Below, piece after piece: positions 1-8,843 of a DNA stretch of 64,000 nucleotides. A model generated the notes under the pieces. That model was not told the DNA's origin, searched no databases, and was given only the letters and a program-made list of their open reading frames with translations. The DNA is from a virus: the IMG/VR virus record IMGVR_UViG_3300032053_000042, positions 1 to 64,000 of that record, one strand, 5' to 3'. Position 1 is the stretch's first letter, and each line of letters begins with the position of its first letter. Made by a program: the position numbers and the translations under genes.

Positions 1-2
1 AT

Positions 3-1271
3 GAAGATCAGATGATTGTCGGGCTATTAATCCATGACGACCCAGGGCAACCCGATGACAACCCACACGTTATTGGCTGCCTGTATGGTGAAGCAGACGT
101 TACGGCAACAGGGATTGCTGGTACCAATTGTGAGACAACCCCGTTTACCGATAGCATCCCAGATACGTGCGGCGGCGTAAGTATTTGGGGTGTTCAGGGA
201 GTATTACAAGCGGCGAGCGAGGAACCTGTACCTGATGACGACGAGGTAATTGATGACCCTCCGATAACGCTTGATGGCATTGCCTACGTGCAGGCCGTAA
301 CGATGCCAGGATATACGGGCGATAACCGAGGTGAGCCGTTGCCAGGGGATCGTAGTGCCTGGAAGACCGACACTGAGCCACACGGCCAGTTACATGCTCA
401 GGATATAACCCATGAAGAGGCAAAGTACCACCTACCCTACTGGGATGCGGCTAACGGCGAAGCGCCGATATTCAATAGTACTACAGGATTCTGGGAACCT
501 GCCGACGTGCTCACGCCCGCTGAACACACAGCCATTGGCGACGGGGCGCCTCATCACGCGGAGGTGACGTTGGCGGCCAGTGCAGCAGTGTTGATGGATT
601 TGGCGGGGCAAGCCATATCACTGGATGTTCAAGATGCTAAAAAGGCGTTGATGGGGCCTGTATCTGGAGCGGCGGCAGCGCCTACATTCAGGGTGTTGGC
701 AAATACCGACCTGCCAGACCCGTTGGGCTTTGCATTGGCAGCAACACCACTCACCATCGCGGCGGGAGCAGTAACGGTTACTCGCAGTCTACATACTCTC
801 ACCAGTCAAGCTGGATTGGCCGATGACCTGGATACCATCACTGCGGCGGGTGATAGGACGTTACTTTTATTGCAGGCTACAGCAACCCATACCATCACCA
901 TCAAACACGGCACGGGGAACATATCGCTCAACGGCGCGGCGGACTTTGTATTGTCGGGGGAGAAGACATTATTATTGTTTTGGAATGGTACGAAGTGGGT
1001 TGACGTAGGAGCGGGTGGCGGAGCGCTAGCGGACCACGACCACTCAGGACATGCAGGGGATGGCGGAACATTTGACGCGGCCAATCTTACGAGTGGGGCG
1101 TCAACTGATGGACAGGTACTGACTTCGGATGGCGCAGGCGGCGCGGCATGGGAGACTCCCCCAACAGTCACGACCTATTGGGAACCCACGATTGCAGTTG
1201 TGGCTGCGGGCGACCCGCACCTTATATTCACAGGTGGCGATGATATTGTTATGGTCGAGGTGCCGATATGA
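3..1271 (+). CDS. Tail-fibre-like virion protein, 5' end cut by the window
   Basis: The reading frame is open to the left edge, so the true start lies outside; an internal ATG at 12 gives 419 residues. The N-terminal part is acidic and shows no family I recognise. The last ~200 residues look like phage fibre sequence: short beta-rich segments ending in 'LLLFWNGTKWVDVG', then a His/Gly/Asp-rich stretch (ADHDHSGHAGDGGTF) and 'DGQVLTSDGAGGAAW', a common receptor-fibre linker type. The stop overlaps the next gene (ATGA). Role inferred from this and from the fibre and lysis genes downstream: part of the tail tip or fibre. Confidence 0.6.
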   Translation, partial: EDQMIVGLLIHDDPGQPDDNPHVIGCLYGEADVTATGIAGTNCETTPFTDSIPDTCGGVSIWGVQGVLQAASEEPVPDDDEVIDDPPITLDGIAYVQAVTMPGYTGDNRGEPLPGDRSAWKTDTEPHGQLHAQDITHEEAKYHLPYWDAANGEAPIFNSTTGFWEPADVLTPAEHTAIGDGAPHHAEVTLAASAAVLMDLAGQAISLDVQDAKKALMGPVSGAAAAPTFRVLANTDLPDPLGFALAATPLTIAAGAVTVTRSLHTLTSQAGLADDLDTITAAGDRTLLLLQATATHTITIKHGTGNISLNGAADFVLSGEKTLLLFWNGTKWVDVGAGGGALADHDHSGHAGDGGTFDAANLTSGASTDGQVLTSDGAGGAAWETPPTVTTYWEPTIAVVAAGDPHLIFTGGDDIVMVEVPI

Positions 1272-1588
1272 CGCTGCCTAATTACAACTTTGTCAGTCAT
1301 AGCATAACCAATCTAGGGCATAAGGCTGTACGAGTAGAAGTGCTATCGTACATCGCAACGCTTACTGATGAGGTGATTGTAGCAAATAAGGCCTCGGCCA
1401 TGTCGGTGACGCTTCCGGCTGCGACTGGCAGTGGAAAGCCTTTCACAGTTATCAATATCAACTTAGGGCTAGTTACGCTTACGCCAAACGGAGCGGATAC
1501 CATTGATGGAGAAACGACACAGCCGATTAACCAGTGGGACAGCATTCAGGTTGTCGATTATGCAGCGAATAAGTGGGTGATTATATGA
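1268..1588 (+). CDS. Small beta-rich fibre-type virion protein
   Basis: It encodes 106 residues and begins inside the previous stop codon, so translation is probably coupled. The sequence is a single beta-rich module (SAMSVTLPAATGSGKPFTVI, then 'DTIDGETTQPINQWDSIQVV' and a 'KWVII' end) of the kind repeated in phage tail-fibre heads. The C-terminal third resembles the fibre module in the upstream protein. No enzyme motif is seen. Its role as a fibre or fibre-tip subunit is inferred from sequence style and context. Confidence 0.5.
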   Translation: MTLPNYNFVSHSITNLGHKAVRVEVLSYIATLTDEVIVANKASAMSVTLPAATGSGKPFTVININLGLVTLTPNGADTIDGETTQPINQWDSIQVVDYAANKWVII

Positions 1589-2685
1589 GTTATTTTAGGA
1601 ATATCGCATTCGTCTATTCCAGCCGCGATTATCTGGTAGCGATTGCAGAAGATGAAGAGCTGGGGCATAAACGGTTCAGCAAAGTTGGCTACACGCCGAC
1701 ATTCGCAGTGACAGACAATGACCTCTGGAGCGCAGCGGGCGTGTATGTGTGGCCGACGGCAGCTTTGCAGTGGGCGATGGCGGCTGGCAACGCGGCGGAC
1801 TTGGGTGTTAAGATCAAGGGCAACGCCGAGGGAGCGAACCAGACTATCCTGTGCGAGGCGGGCGGCACCACCACAGAGTTGAACGATGCGGACGGCGCGT
1901 TCACCGATGCCACAGCGGTTGCGATTGGCGACCTTGTGTTGGTATCGCCAAAGGGGGATGGCAGCACCGCAGCCCTGACGCCGGAGTTCGGCTACGTTAC
2001 GGCGGTCGCGGCTACTAAGCTCACCTTCGCTGGCGGACTATCCAGTGGTGGGACTTGCGCGGTTGCGCGGGCATATACCGTAGTGGACAAAAGCGACGGC
2101 ACAGGCACAGGTGCGCAGGTGGTTTATATCGAGTATCTTACCAGCCTGTTCGCAGAGAAAAAGATATTTGTGCTGTTAAACGGTGGTGCGCAGGTTGACT
2201 TCAAGAATGCTGCGGGTGCCGCGCTAACCGATACGTACAGGTTAAACGGACTGCGGATTATAGCGGTTGGGACTGGCGGCAAGAGCGCGGCGGCGATTGC
2301 GCTTAGGTTGCAGTCGTCTGGGATAAACTACGGCTACATCACGGCGGGATTCACACGGGCGCGTGGCGGCTTCTACACCGTGCCAGCCGGTAAGAAGCTA
2401 TATGTGAACGAAATGACAGCGGCCTATGGCATGGGCGCAAAGTCTACATTGGTCGACCAGGGGCGGTTTTGGTTGCGGGCAACGCAAACACCAGGGCTGG
2501 AGTTTCCAACGCCGGGTATCTTTTATCCGTTCACCGAGATTATGTCTGACGGCGGTACGGTGATTGTCCCGTTCTTAGTGCCTCTGATGTTCAGGGCGGG
2601 CGTGGACGTGAAAATATCTGGCATGGCCTCGACTGCTGGTTCAGCGATTGCAACGTACAGAGGTTATACGGAAGTGTACCCGTGA
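1585..2685 (+). CDS. Virion structural protein (tail tip/fibre region)
   Basis: It encodes about 366 residues. A GTG at 1573 is possible, but the ATG at 1585 overlaps the upstream stop in the ATGA arrangement used throughout this phage, so 1585 is preferred. The protein is rich in Ala, Gly and Thr with alternating hydrophobics, as in beta-structured virion proteins; residues ~90-160 contain repeated 'AxxIGDLVLVSPKGD' / 'GYVTAVAATKLTFAGG' strands. No catalytic motif or membrane segment is visible. The family is not recognised; a virion role is inferred from its position between fibre-like genes. Confidence 0.5.
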   Translation: MSYFRNIAFVYSSRDYLVAIAEDEELGHKRFSKVGYTPTFAVTDNDLWSAAGVYVWPTAALQWAMAAGNAADLGVKIKGNAEGANQTILCEAGGTTTELNDADGAFTDATAVAIGDLVLVSPKGDGSTAALTPEFGYVTAVAATKLTFAGGLSSGGTCAVARAYTVVDKSDGTGTGAQVVYIEYLTSLFAEKKIFVLLNGGAQVDFKNAAGAALTDTYRLNGLRIIAVGTGGKSAAAIALRLQSSGINYGYITAGFTRARGGFYTVPAGKKLYVNEMTAAYGMGAKSTLVDQGRFWLRATQTPGLEFPTPGIFYPFTEIMSDGGTVIVPFLVPLMFRAGVDVKISGMASTAGSAIATYRGYTEVYP

Positions 2686-2936
2686 TAGGTTGCATGATGT
2701 GCGGGGATTGTTGCAGATACCTGAGCTACATCATCCCTGTTGATGAGCCTAATCAGGATTGGATACGGCTGCACGGCGCAACGATTGAGGCGCGGGGAGA
2801 CAAGTTACTGGTAAAAGTGCCTGCGATCTGCGCGGCGCTGATGGATAACAAGTGTACGATATACGAAACGCGGCCAGAGGTATGCAGACGGTATAGGTGC
2901 AACAAGAGCATAGAGAATGAGGCGATGCAGGAATGA
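2682..2936 (+). CDS. YkgJ-type Cys-cluster (Fe/Zn-chelating) small protein
   Basis: It encodes 84 residues from a GTG that overlaps the upstream stop (GTGA); an ATG four codons in is an alternative. The Cys pattern 'CMMCGDCCRYLS', a central 'C' and 'CTIYETRPEVCRRYRC' matches the YkgJ/UPF0153 family, small proteins proposed to bind a metal or Fe-S cluster through conserved Cys. Biochemical function of the family is not established. An Fe-S/zinc-binding protein is unusual inside a fibre gene cluster; it may modify or mature a neighbouring virion protein, but that is speculation. Confidence 0.65.
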   Translation: MIGCMMCGDCCRYLSYIIPVDEPNQDWIRLHGATIEARGDKLLVKVPAICAALMDNKCTIYETRPEVCRRYRCNKSIENEAMQE

Positions 2937-2966
2937 GCACGCAAATATTGCCTGATAGGAGGTTGA

Positions 2967-3362
2967 ATGGCTAAACACAGTGACTTAGTAACGACAAATA
3001 TCCATATCCCGTATGCCTTCAGCTATGCCAACGCTGGGGCTAGAACTGGGGCGGTGGGCATGGTAGCGGCGGATGTGGGCAAGTTCGCCAGGCAGACGGA
3101 TGATAATTCAATCTGGATTCTGACGGCCACTACTCCAACATGGGTAGCTGTTGGCGGCGGCGGTGGTAATGTCGCCACTGATGCGATATGGGATGCTCTT
3201 GGCGATTTGGCCGCTGGAACTGGGCCTAATACGGCGGCAATCTTGACCGCTGGTGCAAACGGAGAAGTGCTGACGGCGGATGATGGAGAAGCTACTGGGT
3301 TAATATGGGCGCCTGCGGGTGGCGGTTCAACTGACATTTTAATGGTTCAGATATTCACATAG
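2967..3362 (+). CDS. Fibre-like virion protein with Gly hinge
   Basis: It encodes 131 residues behind a strong AGGAGG site. The N-terminal half, 'VGKFARQTDDNSIWILT' followed by 'TWVAVGGGGG', is a module widely seen in phage head and tail fibres. The C-terminal half has the linker 'LTAGANGEVLTADDGEATGL', close in style to the end of the protein at 3-1271. No catalytic residues are seen. It is most simply a fibre or fibre-attachment subunit. Confidence 0.5.
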   Translation: MAKHSDLVTTNIHIPYAFSYANAGARTGAVGMVAADVGKFARQTDDNSIWILTATTPTWVAVGGGGGNVATDAIWDALGDLAAGTGPNTAAILTAGANGEVLTADDGEATGLIWAPAGGGSTDILMVQIFT

Positions 3363-3372
3363 GAGAAATGAA

Positions 3373-3726
3373 ATGGCAACATACGAGAAGGTATCGCTAT
3401 CAGGCGCTGACCACGGAGTAGGTATCATGGTGCATGTAAACGTCACATTGGGTACTGTCATACACACCACTCCCAACAACACGACAGATTGGGATGAAGT
3501 ATGGTTATGGGCAGTAAATACCCACACGGCCACTATATTATTAACAATTGAGTGGGGTGGGGTATCAGTTCCTGCCAACATTATAACGGTAGGTATTCCG
3601 GCACAACAGGGTCTAATCCTGGTGGTGCCTGGGCTGATACTACAAGACGCGAAGGTCGTAACAGCGTTCGCCGCTACCATTGACAAGATTTCCATCTCTG
3701 GATTTGTGAACAGGATAACCCCATAA
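3373..3726 (+). CDS. Small virion protein, beta-rich
   Basis: It encodes 117 residues of unknown family. The sequence alternates hydrophobic strands (TATILLTIEWGGVSVPANII, then 'GLILVVPGLILQ') without helical or membrane-like segments, resembling small tail-tip or fibre-tip subunits. The stop overlaps the start of the next gene by one base (TAATG), so the two are probably translated together. Function is inferred from position only. Confidence 0.45.
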   Translation: MATYEKVSLSGADHGVGIMVHVNVTLGTVIHTTPNNTTDWDEVWLWAVNTHTATILLTIEWGGVSVPANIITVGIPAQQGLILVVPGLILQDAKVVTAFAATIDKISISGFVNRITP

Positions 3727-4460
3727 TGCCAAACATCTATAACGCATACAGAGGCAGAGACCGAAAATCTGGGGTGATAGATGATAAGGCAGTGGCAACG
3801 TGGTTTCCAGATTCGCTTTCTGGATTGGCAGTTTGGTTGGCGGCATATAAATTGATTGGTAAGAATGATAATGATGCCATAGACTCATGGACCGATGAAA
3901 GCGGGAACGGAAAGCATGCGGTACAAGCCACTGGCAACAAACAACCAATCTATAAGACCAATATCATCAATGGATTACCAATACTACGATTTGATGGTGC
4001 AAATGATGATATGGAAATGACTGGATTATCTGCCGGAAGCGATGTTACCTACTTCTTCGTGATTAAACCAGATGGTACTAGCCCAGTAGGCATATTCGAC
4101 TCAGCGCCGAACACTCAATATACTTTTCGTAATATGAGTGGTGGTTATTTAGAGTGGCATAGTAACGATCCAAACGTGCCTTTACTTTTGGCTGATGTTA
4201 ATGCTGTCATCTTGACGTTTATCTGTACTAGATTATCTAAGCGCCAGATAATTTACTACAAAAATGGTTCCCCTTTATCTACCTATGGCGGCGCAACTTC
4301 AGATATAATGGCGTGGTCTAATCCCAGGATAGGTTCTGTCAATCTCACTGCCGTCTTGTACGATGGAGACATGGCAGAAGTAATTATATACAATTCTGCT
4401 CTTAGCGACGCAAACCTAGCGAAAGTACATGCCTATCTAAAGAATTTATACGGAATTTAG
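3726..4460 (+). CDS. LamG/concanavalin-like fibre protein
   Basis: It encodes 244 residues. The pattern 'DSWTDESGNGKHAVQAT' ... 'GLPILRFDGANDDMEMTG' ... 'YFFVIKPDG' ... 'YYKNGSPLSTYGG' ... 'GDMAEVIIYNSALSDANL' is the typical strand order of a LamG/concanavalin A-like jelly-roll, ending with the family's usual short helix ('AKVHAYLKNLYG'). Such domains in phage fibres bind surface carbohydrate. It lies directly upstream of the endolysin, and its codon use is more AT-rich than that of its neighbours, which could mean exchange of the receptor-binding part. Receptor binding is inferred. Confidence 0.7.
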   Translation: MPNIYNAYRGRDRKSGVIDDKAVATWFPDSLSGLAVWLAAYKLIGKNDNDAIDSWTDESGNGKHAVQATGNKQPIYKTNIINGLPILRFDGANDDMEMTGLSAGSDVTYFFVIKPDGTSPVGIFDSAPNTQYTFRNMSGGYLEWHSNDPNVPLLLADVNAVILTFICTRLSKRQIIYYKNGSPLSTYGGATSDIMAWSNPRIGSVNLTAVLYDGDMAEVIIYNSALSDANLAKVHAYLKNLYGI

Positions 4461-4472
4461 GAGAATAATTCA

Positions 4473-5885
4473 ATGCAACTTCACAAGCCGCTGGCCGCTA
4501 ATTGGCCGGTGAGCACGTTCTATGGCGAAATCCTGTACGACGCCGAGGGCAAGCCGTACCAGCATCTAGCGATAGACTATGCCTGCCCGTCGGGAACGCC
4601 TGTGCTGGCTAGTCATTCGGGAGTGGTGAACTACGAATCTACATTATTAGGCGGCATCGTTGCGCGGGTGACGGGTGACCATTGCTACACGCGGTATTGT
4701 CATCTTATGGGTTATTGGGTTGTGAATGAGGCACAGGTGCAGGCGGGTGAACAGATAGCGGTGAGCGGAAATACGGGAACGACAGATAGTCATCTGCATT
4801 GGGCGGCGCACTGGCTTGATGGTAAAGCGTTTAATCCTACACCGTATATGGGAGGAAGCATGTCTAAAATCGCATTGCACTTTCAGGGAATGACCTCGTG
4901 GGCTGCCTCGATTGTAGCGCAATACTGGCAGTTTCCCAGGTGGGTGAAAGTAATGAATCCGCCAGTGCCAGATGCCTTTCCAGGGACGTATGTGCTCGGT
5001 CGGGCGTTTGTTCACGCCGACAATAATAACTGGGAGCAGGCTTGTGTTGCAAAGGGCGCGGCTGGTGGCGTCGAATACTTTGAGTTTATGCTGCCCTATT
5101 ACGCTGCACGGCGCGGGATTGTTACGGCCTGGGAAGCGGTCAACGAGCCGATATTGCAGTCAATCCAGCAAGCCACGAACTACAGGGATTTCCTGGACTC
5201 CTGGGCGCTAAAGATGCACGGCGTGGGGCTACGGTGTTGCGGGGGCAGTATCAGCGTCGGTAATCCAGCAGTGATGAAGTATAACGCCAACAATGATGTG
5301 CTCAGGATTATCGCGCCAGCTTTATCTCGCTGCGATTACTGGTCATATCACGGTTACTGGCAGAGACCCTATGACCCAGCAGATGGCTGGTGGGCACATC
5401 GTTACCGCCTGATTGTGAACGATTGCGCTGCTATGGGGATAACGTTACCGCCGTTGATTATATCCGAGTGCGGCGCTGACATAGGCGGCGGCCACAACGA
5501 CGGCTGGCGGGTGCAGTATGGCGGAGATTGGAATGCGTTTTTCACGGACATTAAGCGCTACAGCGCCGAGCTGGACAAAGATAATTACGTGGTGACTGCA
5601 ACGTTCTTCACATCGGGACCCAATGACGATTGGGATATGTATGAACACGACCAGATGAACGCGGTTGCAATGGGTCAATTCGTGGTAGGCGATGTACCAG
5701 TTGAACCGCCCCATGAGGGATTGCCGATGGAAGAAACTGCTACAGATGCGAAGACGATTATTGTCAAGTGCAGGTGGTGGTTGGAGGAGTGCCAGCGCCA
5801 ATACGAGTCTGGCAACATTCAGAGAGCGAACGATATTCGTCTATCACTAATCCAGTTGATGTATAGGGCAGAAAACGCCCTTTAG
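4473..5885 (+). CDS. Endolysin: M23 endopeptidase fused to a clan A-type glycosidase
   Basis: It encodes 470 residues. Residues ~1-128 form an M23 (LytM-like) zinc peptidase: H31-x3-D35, 'YCHL' at 75-78 and 'SHLHW' with H107/H109 supply ligands and catalytic His. Residues ~130-410 look like a TIM-barrel glycosidase, with a candidate acid/base Glu in 'WEAVNEP' (E225) and nucleophile Glu in 'IISECG' (E332), separated as in GH5/GH39-like enzymes. A Glu/Ala-rich tail of ~60 residues follows. The product should cut peptide cross-links and a glycan of the host wall. A holin-like gene follows at once. No signal peptide is seen, so release probably needs the holin. Confidence 0.75.
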   Translation: MQLHKPLAANWPVSTFYGEILYDAEGKPYQHLAIDYACPSGTPVLASHSGVVNYESTLLGGIVARVTGDHCYTRYCHLMGYWVVNEAQVQAGEQIAVSGNTGTTDSHLHWAAHWLDGKAFNPTPYMGGSMSKIALHFQGMTSWAASIVAQYWQFPRWVKVMNPPVPDAFPGTYVLGRAFVHADNNNWEQACVAKGAAGGVEYFEFMLPYYAARRGIVTAWEAVNEPILQSIQQATNYRDFLDSWALKMHGVGLRCCGGSISVGNPAVMKYNANNDVLRIIAPALSRCDYWSYHGYWQRPYDPADGWWAHRYRLIVNDCAAMGITLPPLIISECGADIGGGHNDGWRVQYGGDWNAFFTDIKRYSAELDKDNYVVTATFFTSGPNDDWDMYEHDQMNAVAMGQFVVGDVPVEPPHEGLPMEETATDAKTIIVKCRWWLEECQRQYESGNIQRANDIRLSLIQLMYRAENAL

Positions 5886-5920
5886 CTAATCCGCCGCAAC
5901 GTTCAGAAAGCAGGTGCAGA

Positions 5921-6253
5921 ATGACAGAGGATGAGAGTCGCCAGATAAAGGAAAGTCTTGGAGAAATAACCAGGACATTGTCCACAGTTCAACAGGCGGT
6001 CGCGCGATTGGAAAACCAGGTTTCCAATGAGGCTGCGTTATGTCCGTTCCGGGAAGTAATTTCACGGGCTGCCAATAACGGCGCGCGACTGGCGCTTGCG
6101 GAGACGCACGTCGATCATATTGAAGAAAAGATGCACGCTTTAGAACTACAGTTTGCGAAGGCAGGGATCATCTCGGGTGCTGCGGGTGGTGGCGTGTTTA
6201 GCGCGGTCGGGGTGGTTGTGTTCGCTATCGGTAAGGGCGCAGGTTGGTGGTGA
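5921..6253 (+). CDS. Holin-like protein with coiled coil and C-terminal membrane segment
   Basis: It encodes 110 residues. Residues 1-85 are amphipathic and coiled-coil-like; residues ~86-108 (GIISGAAGGGVFSAVGVVVF plus IGKG) form one membrane segment, followed by two Trp. This layout matches XhlA-type haemolysin/holin accessory proteins and single-span phage holins. Its place directly after the endolysin supports a lysis role at the inner membrane. The exact family cannot be assigned by eye. Confidence 0.6.
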   Translation: MTEDESRQIKESLGEITRTLSTVQQAVARLENQVSNEAALCPFREVISRAANNGARLALAETHVDHIEEKMHALELQFAKAGIISGAAGGGVFSAVGVVVFAIGKGAGWW

Positions 6254-6267
6254 TATAGGGAGGCAAT

Positions 6268-6351
6268 ATGGAAACATTACTCGATCTACGGTCGAACGGA
6301 TGGAGGGTGAAGCGAAATGACACGAAAAGTAGCAGTGGTGGTAGTAGGTGA
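6268..6351 (+). CDS. Possible 27-residue leader peptide
   Basis: A short open frame starts at an ATG placed correctly behind an AGGGAGG site and ends inside the next gene in another frame. The peptide is basic and shows no known motif. The next gene (6317) has only a weak site of its own, so this frame could load ribosomes for it. Evidence is the ribosome binding site alone. Confidence 0.25.
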   Translation: METLLDLRSNGWRVKRNDTKSSSGGSR

Positions 6352-6571
6352 CGTAGACGGTGCCCAGATCAAGTGCACCAAGGCAGGATACGGTCTTATC
6401 GAGGTTACCTGTGACTTACCTGCCGTGGCTCGTGGAGATCGTATCGTTCCGTCGCTTGTTACTCCCTTACAGGGCACCACGAACAACGCAGCACATCCTG
6501 ATTACGTAGTAGGGATTGCTGTAACGGCCAAAGCTGGTGGAGCAAGCGGTCCTGTAATAATTACGGCTTAG
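6317..6571 (+). CDS. Small Gly/Ala/Val-rich protein, possible virion decoration type
   Basis: It encodes 84 residues with an all-beta look ('[16 protein letters not shown]', '[20 protein letters not shown]', '[20 protein letters not shown]'). The alternation of 'ARGDRIV' and 'VGIAVTAKA' recalls small capsid-decoration proteins (DUF2190-like), but the match is weak. It is the last plus-strand gene of the left block; its last 11 bases overlap tail-to-tail with the minus-strand helicase gene, leaving no room for a terminator. Confidence 0.4.
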   Translation: MTRKVAVVVVGDVDGAQIKCTKAGYGLIEVTCDLPAVARGDRIVPSLVTPLQGTTNNAAHPDYVVGIAVTAKAGGASGPVIITA

Positions 6572-8186
6572 TCCAGCGTAGAAGTTCTTCGCGTAGCGCA
6601 GTTCCTAAGACCGCTTCAGTCATAGCTATCTTACGCTTGAGAATCTTCTCCACCAGGTCGTCGATCGTCCCGGGACAATAAAGGTTCTGGATAAGCACCT
6701 TTCCTGTTTGACCGATTCCATGTACGCGGTCCTCTGCCTGGCTTTGACGAGTAGGATTCCAATGCTTGTCGATGAAGATGACCACCTCTACTCCTGCCTC
6801 TCTTAGGTTGAGGCCTGTGCCAGCTCCTGCAATAGTTCCCAGGAGCACGCGGGCCTCTCCTCGTATCAGACGTTGCCGAGAAGCCTCCGACTCCTCGGCG
6901 GTTAGGCCTCCCCAGATAGTAGTGAAAGGTATACCCAAGCAGTCTAATCTGTTCATTAGGGCCTCAATTGTAGCTCGAAATAACGTAAAGATTATTACTT
7001 TCCCTTTGTAAGTGCTCAGAAAATCCTCAATGTAGCTAAGCTTGATACTTGTATCTTCTAATCCGAACACTCGAGGAGTGCTTAGGATCTGGCGTAATCT
7101 AGTAATCTTGGCCATAGCGCTATCGATTGTAATAATTTCGCCCTCGGGTAGCTCGATTAACATCTCTTTGGCGGCGGTTCTATAAATCCCTGCCTGTTTA
7201 GCTTCCATCTGCAAAGGTATAGTCTGGTATGTCTTTTCAAGTAGCTGGGGATATACATCAGTCTTAAGGCGTCGAATCATCATGGGCGCCAGGTCGCGCC
7301 GTAGTAGAGCCTCGTTTCTTACCCCTAGAACTTCACGACCACCAAAGCCATTCTCGCGATAACGAACGAACAGCTCGTAGAAGCGCCAGTAGGACTTATA
7401 TCGATCGGGATACAGAAGGTGAAGTAGCGCCCACACCTCTGCTGGGTTGTTACCGTAAGGCGTCGCTGTGATGATAAGCTTATGAAAGCTCTTTAGTTTT
7501 TCGGCGGCCTCGTACGTTTGCGTCTGACGATTGCACAGGGTGTGGCCTTCGTCAAATACTGCCCAGTCCCAATTGATCTTGGCTAACTGAGGAACAAGTG
7601 ACAGCTGTCGATAGTTTACAATAAGCCAGCCTCCTTCGAAGTTGGCCATTTGCTTATCTCGAGTCGTTGAGTCTAGTACTGTAACAGGAAGGCGTTCTCT
7701 AGACCATCGATTGTACTCAAGTTCCCACCACAATTTCAACGTGTTCAAGCAAACTACCAGCACTGTTCCATGCCGCTCAGATACCTCTAGGCCTACTATA
7801 GCCTGTAGCGTCTTGCCAAGTCCTGTGTCATCACATAACAAGACGTGGCCTAAGCGATCGATAGCGTTAACTCCGGCTCTCTGAAAAGGTAAAAGCTTGT
7901 CGGTCGCCGGGTGTACTAGCCAGCTATCTTGCTGGGCTAGGATACGCATTCTGGCCATTTCAGGCATCACCGTGTTGTCGTACCAGACTTGGGCCCTTTC
8001 GTCGAACTGCACCTTCATTGACAGAAGCAGTTCGAAGATTCTGGGTTCGGCAGGTAGAGTTACATAGTTGCTCTTCTTAGCTACCCCTTGGACTAGCTGA
8101 AGTACCTTCCAGACTTTAGCTGCCACAGTGCCATCGACAACCAGCTTGGAGGCGCCCTTAGCAGGAGTAATTAGAGTGCCGGTCAT
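6561..8186 (-). CDS. SNF2-type DEAD/H-box helicase
   Basis: It encodes 541 residues. The start at 8186 is chosen because it overlaps the upstream stop (ATGA) and has an AGGAGG site; a longer frame to 8225 lacks one. Helicase motifs of superfamily 2 SNF2 proteins are present in order: '[15 protein letters not shown]' (Walker A, ~119-126), 'FDEGHTL' (DEGH box, 212-215), '[10 protein letters not shown]' (motif III), '[10 protein letters not shown]' (IV), '[14 protein letters not shown]' (V) and '[11 protein letters not shown]' (VI, with Gly where Arg is usual). Such phage enzymes are ATP-driven DNA translocases thought to act in replication or recombination. It ends the minus-strand train. Confidence 0.9.
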   Translation of the reverse strand: MTGTLITPAKGASKLVVDGTVAAKVWKVLQLVQGVAKKSNYVTLPAEPRIFELLLSMKVQFDERAQVWYDNTVMPEMARMRILAQQDSWLVHPATDKLLPFQRAGVNAIDRLGHVLLCDDTGLGKTLQAIVGLEVSERHGTVLVVCLNTLKLWWELEYNRWSRERLPVTVLDSTTRDKQMANFEGGWLIVNYRQLSLVPQLAKINWDWAVFDEGHTLCNRQTQTYEAAEKLKSFHKLIITATPYGNNPAEVWALLHLLYPDRYKSYWRFYELFVRYRENGFGGREVLGVRNEALLRRDLAPMMIRRLKTDVYPQLLEKTYQTIPLQMEAKQAGIYRTAAKEMLIELPEGEIITIDSAMAKITRLRQILSTPRVFGLEDTSIKLSYIEDFLSTYKGKVIIFTLFRATIEALMNRLDCLGIPFTTIWGGLTAEESEASRQRLIRGEARVLLGTIAGAGTGLNLREAGVEVVIFIDKHWNPTRQSQAEDRVHGIGQTGKVLIQNLYCPGTIDDLVEKILKRKIAMTEAVLGTALREELLRWTKP

Positions 8187-8563
8187 CCTGGATGCCTCCT
8201 TCGATAGGCCTCGGCATGCCTCCACGCATCTTGCACGTGCACGTTACGAATTCGTGGGTTCCTTGGTAGGAATTTGGCGACCGACGCCATCTGCTCAGCA
8301 ATTGGTATTTGAGCTCGTTCAGCAAGATACTTCACAACTCCTATTACCTGCACGCTCGGAAACCAAGAACCAATCTGCGATTGTGCCTTGTGTCGATAAA
8401 GCCTGAAAGCCTCGATAACAATTATATCTGGACGCGTAGTCCAGATAATGTGATCAATCTTCTCCCACAGGTGCACCACTGTGCCAGAGATCTCGTTGGG
8501 CTTAGTGGTGTCGATAAATGCAATCCCTGTGCTTTCACCGGGATCTATGGCCAATATTTTCAT
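8183..8563 (-). CDS. RuvC-like Holliday junction resolvase
   Basis: It encodes 126 residues with an RNase H-type fold signature: 'ILAIDPGESTGIAFID' (first catalytic Asp, residue 7), 'PDIIVIEAFRLY' (Glu ~52), and a C-terminal 'VQDAWRHAEAYRR' with Asp/His. This is the arrangement of the short phage RuvC-like crossover junction endonucleases. It should resolve branched DNA before packaging. Its stop overlaps the helicase start, and its start overlaps the upstream gene by four bases, so branch processing and resolution are co-translated. Confidence 0.85.
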   Translation of the reverse strand: MKILAIDPGESTGIAFIDTTKPNEISGTVVHLWEKIDHIIWTTRPDIIVIEAFRLYRHKAQSQIGSWFPSVQVIGVVKYLAERAQIPIAEQMASVAKFLPRNPRIRNVHVQDAWRHAEAYRRRHPG

Positions 8564-8835
8564 GGCAGCGTTACCTTCGTCACTTCGTCTATAGCCAGTT
8601 TGAAGACCGCATACTCACCCATCGGGAACCAATGAACGCCATGTTTAGCTGACTGCCATTCGAAGGTGATGTTTCCACAGCTATCCCACTCGGCTCCGTA
8701 TAATGGTGCGTACTTCTCACGCATTTCGAGGACGCAGGTAAGAAGGGTGTACTGTGGAGAGCTGTACTCTATGTGCTTATAGCCTTCAGCCCGTGCAAAG
8801 ATGTCCTCGAATACTAATCTATATTTTCGTTCCAT
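8560..8835 (-). CDS. Conserved-looking small protein of unknown function
   Basis: It encodes 91 residues from an ATG behind AAAGGAGCG. The protein is mixed alpha/beta, acidic in the N-terminal half and rich in aromatic residues (HGVHWFPMGEYAVFKLAIDE). No family is recognised. It sits between the polymerase fusion and the resolvase and is coupled to the latter, so a replication-related role is plausible but unproven. Confidence 0.55.
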   Translation of the reverse strand: MERKYRLVFEDIFARAEGYKHIEYSSPQYTLLTCVLEMREKYAPLYGAEWDSCGNITFEWQSAKHGVHWFPMGEYAVFKLAIDEVTKVTLP

Positions 8836-8843
8836 ACGCTCCT

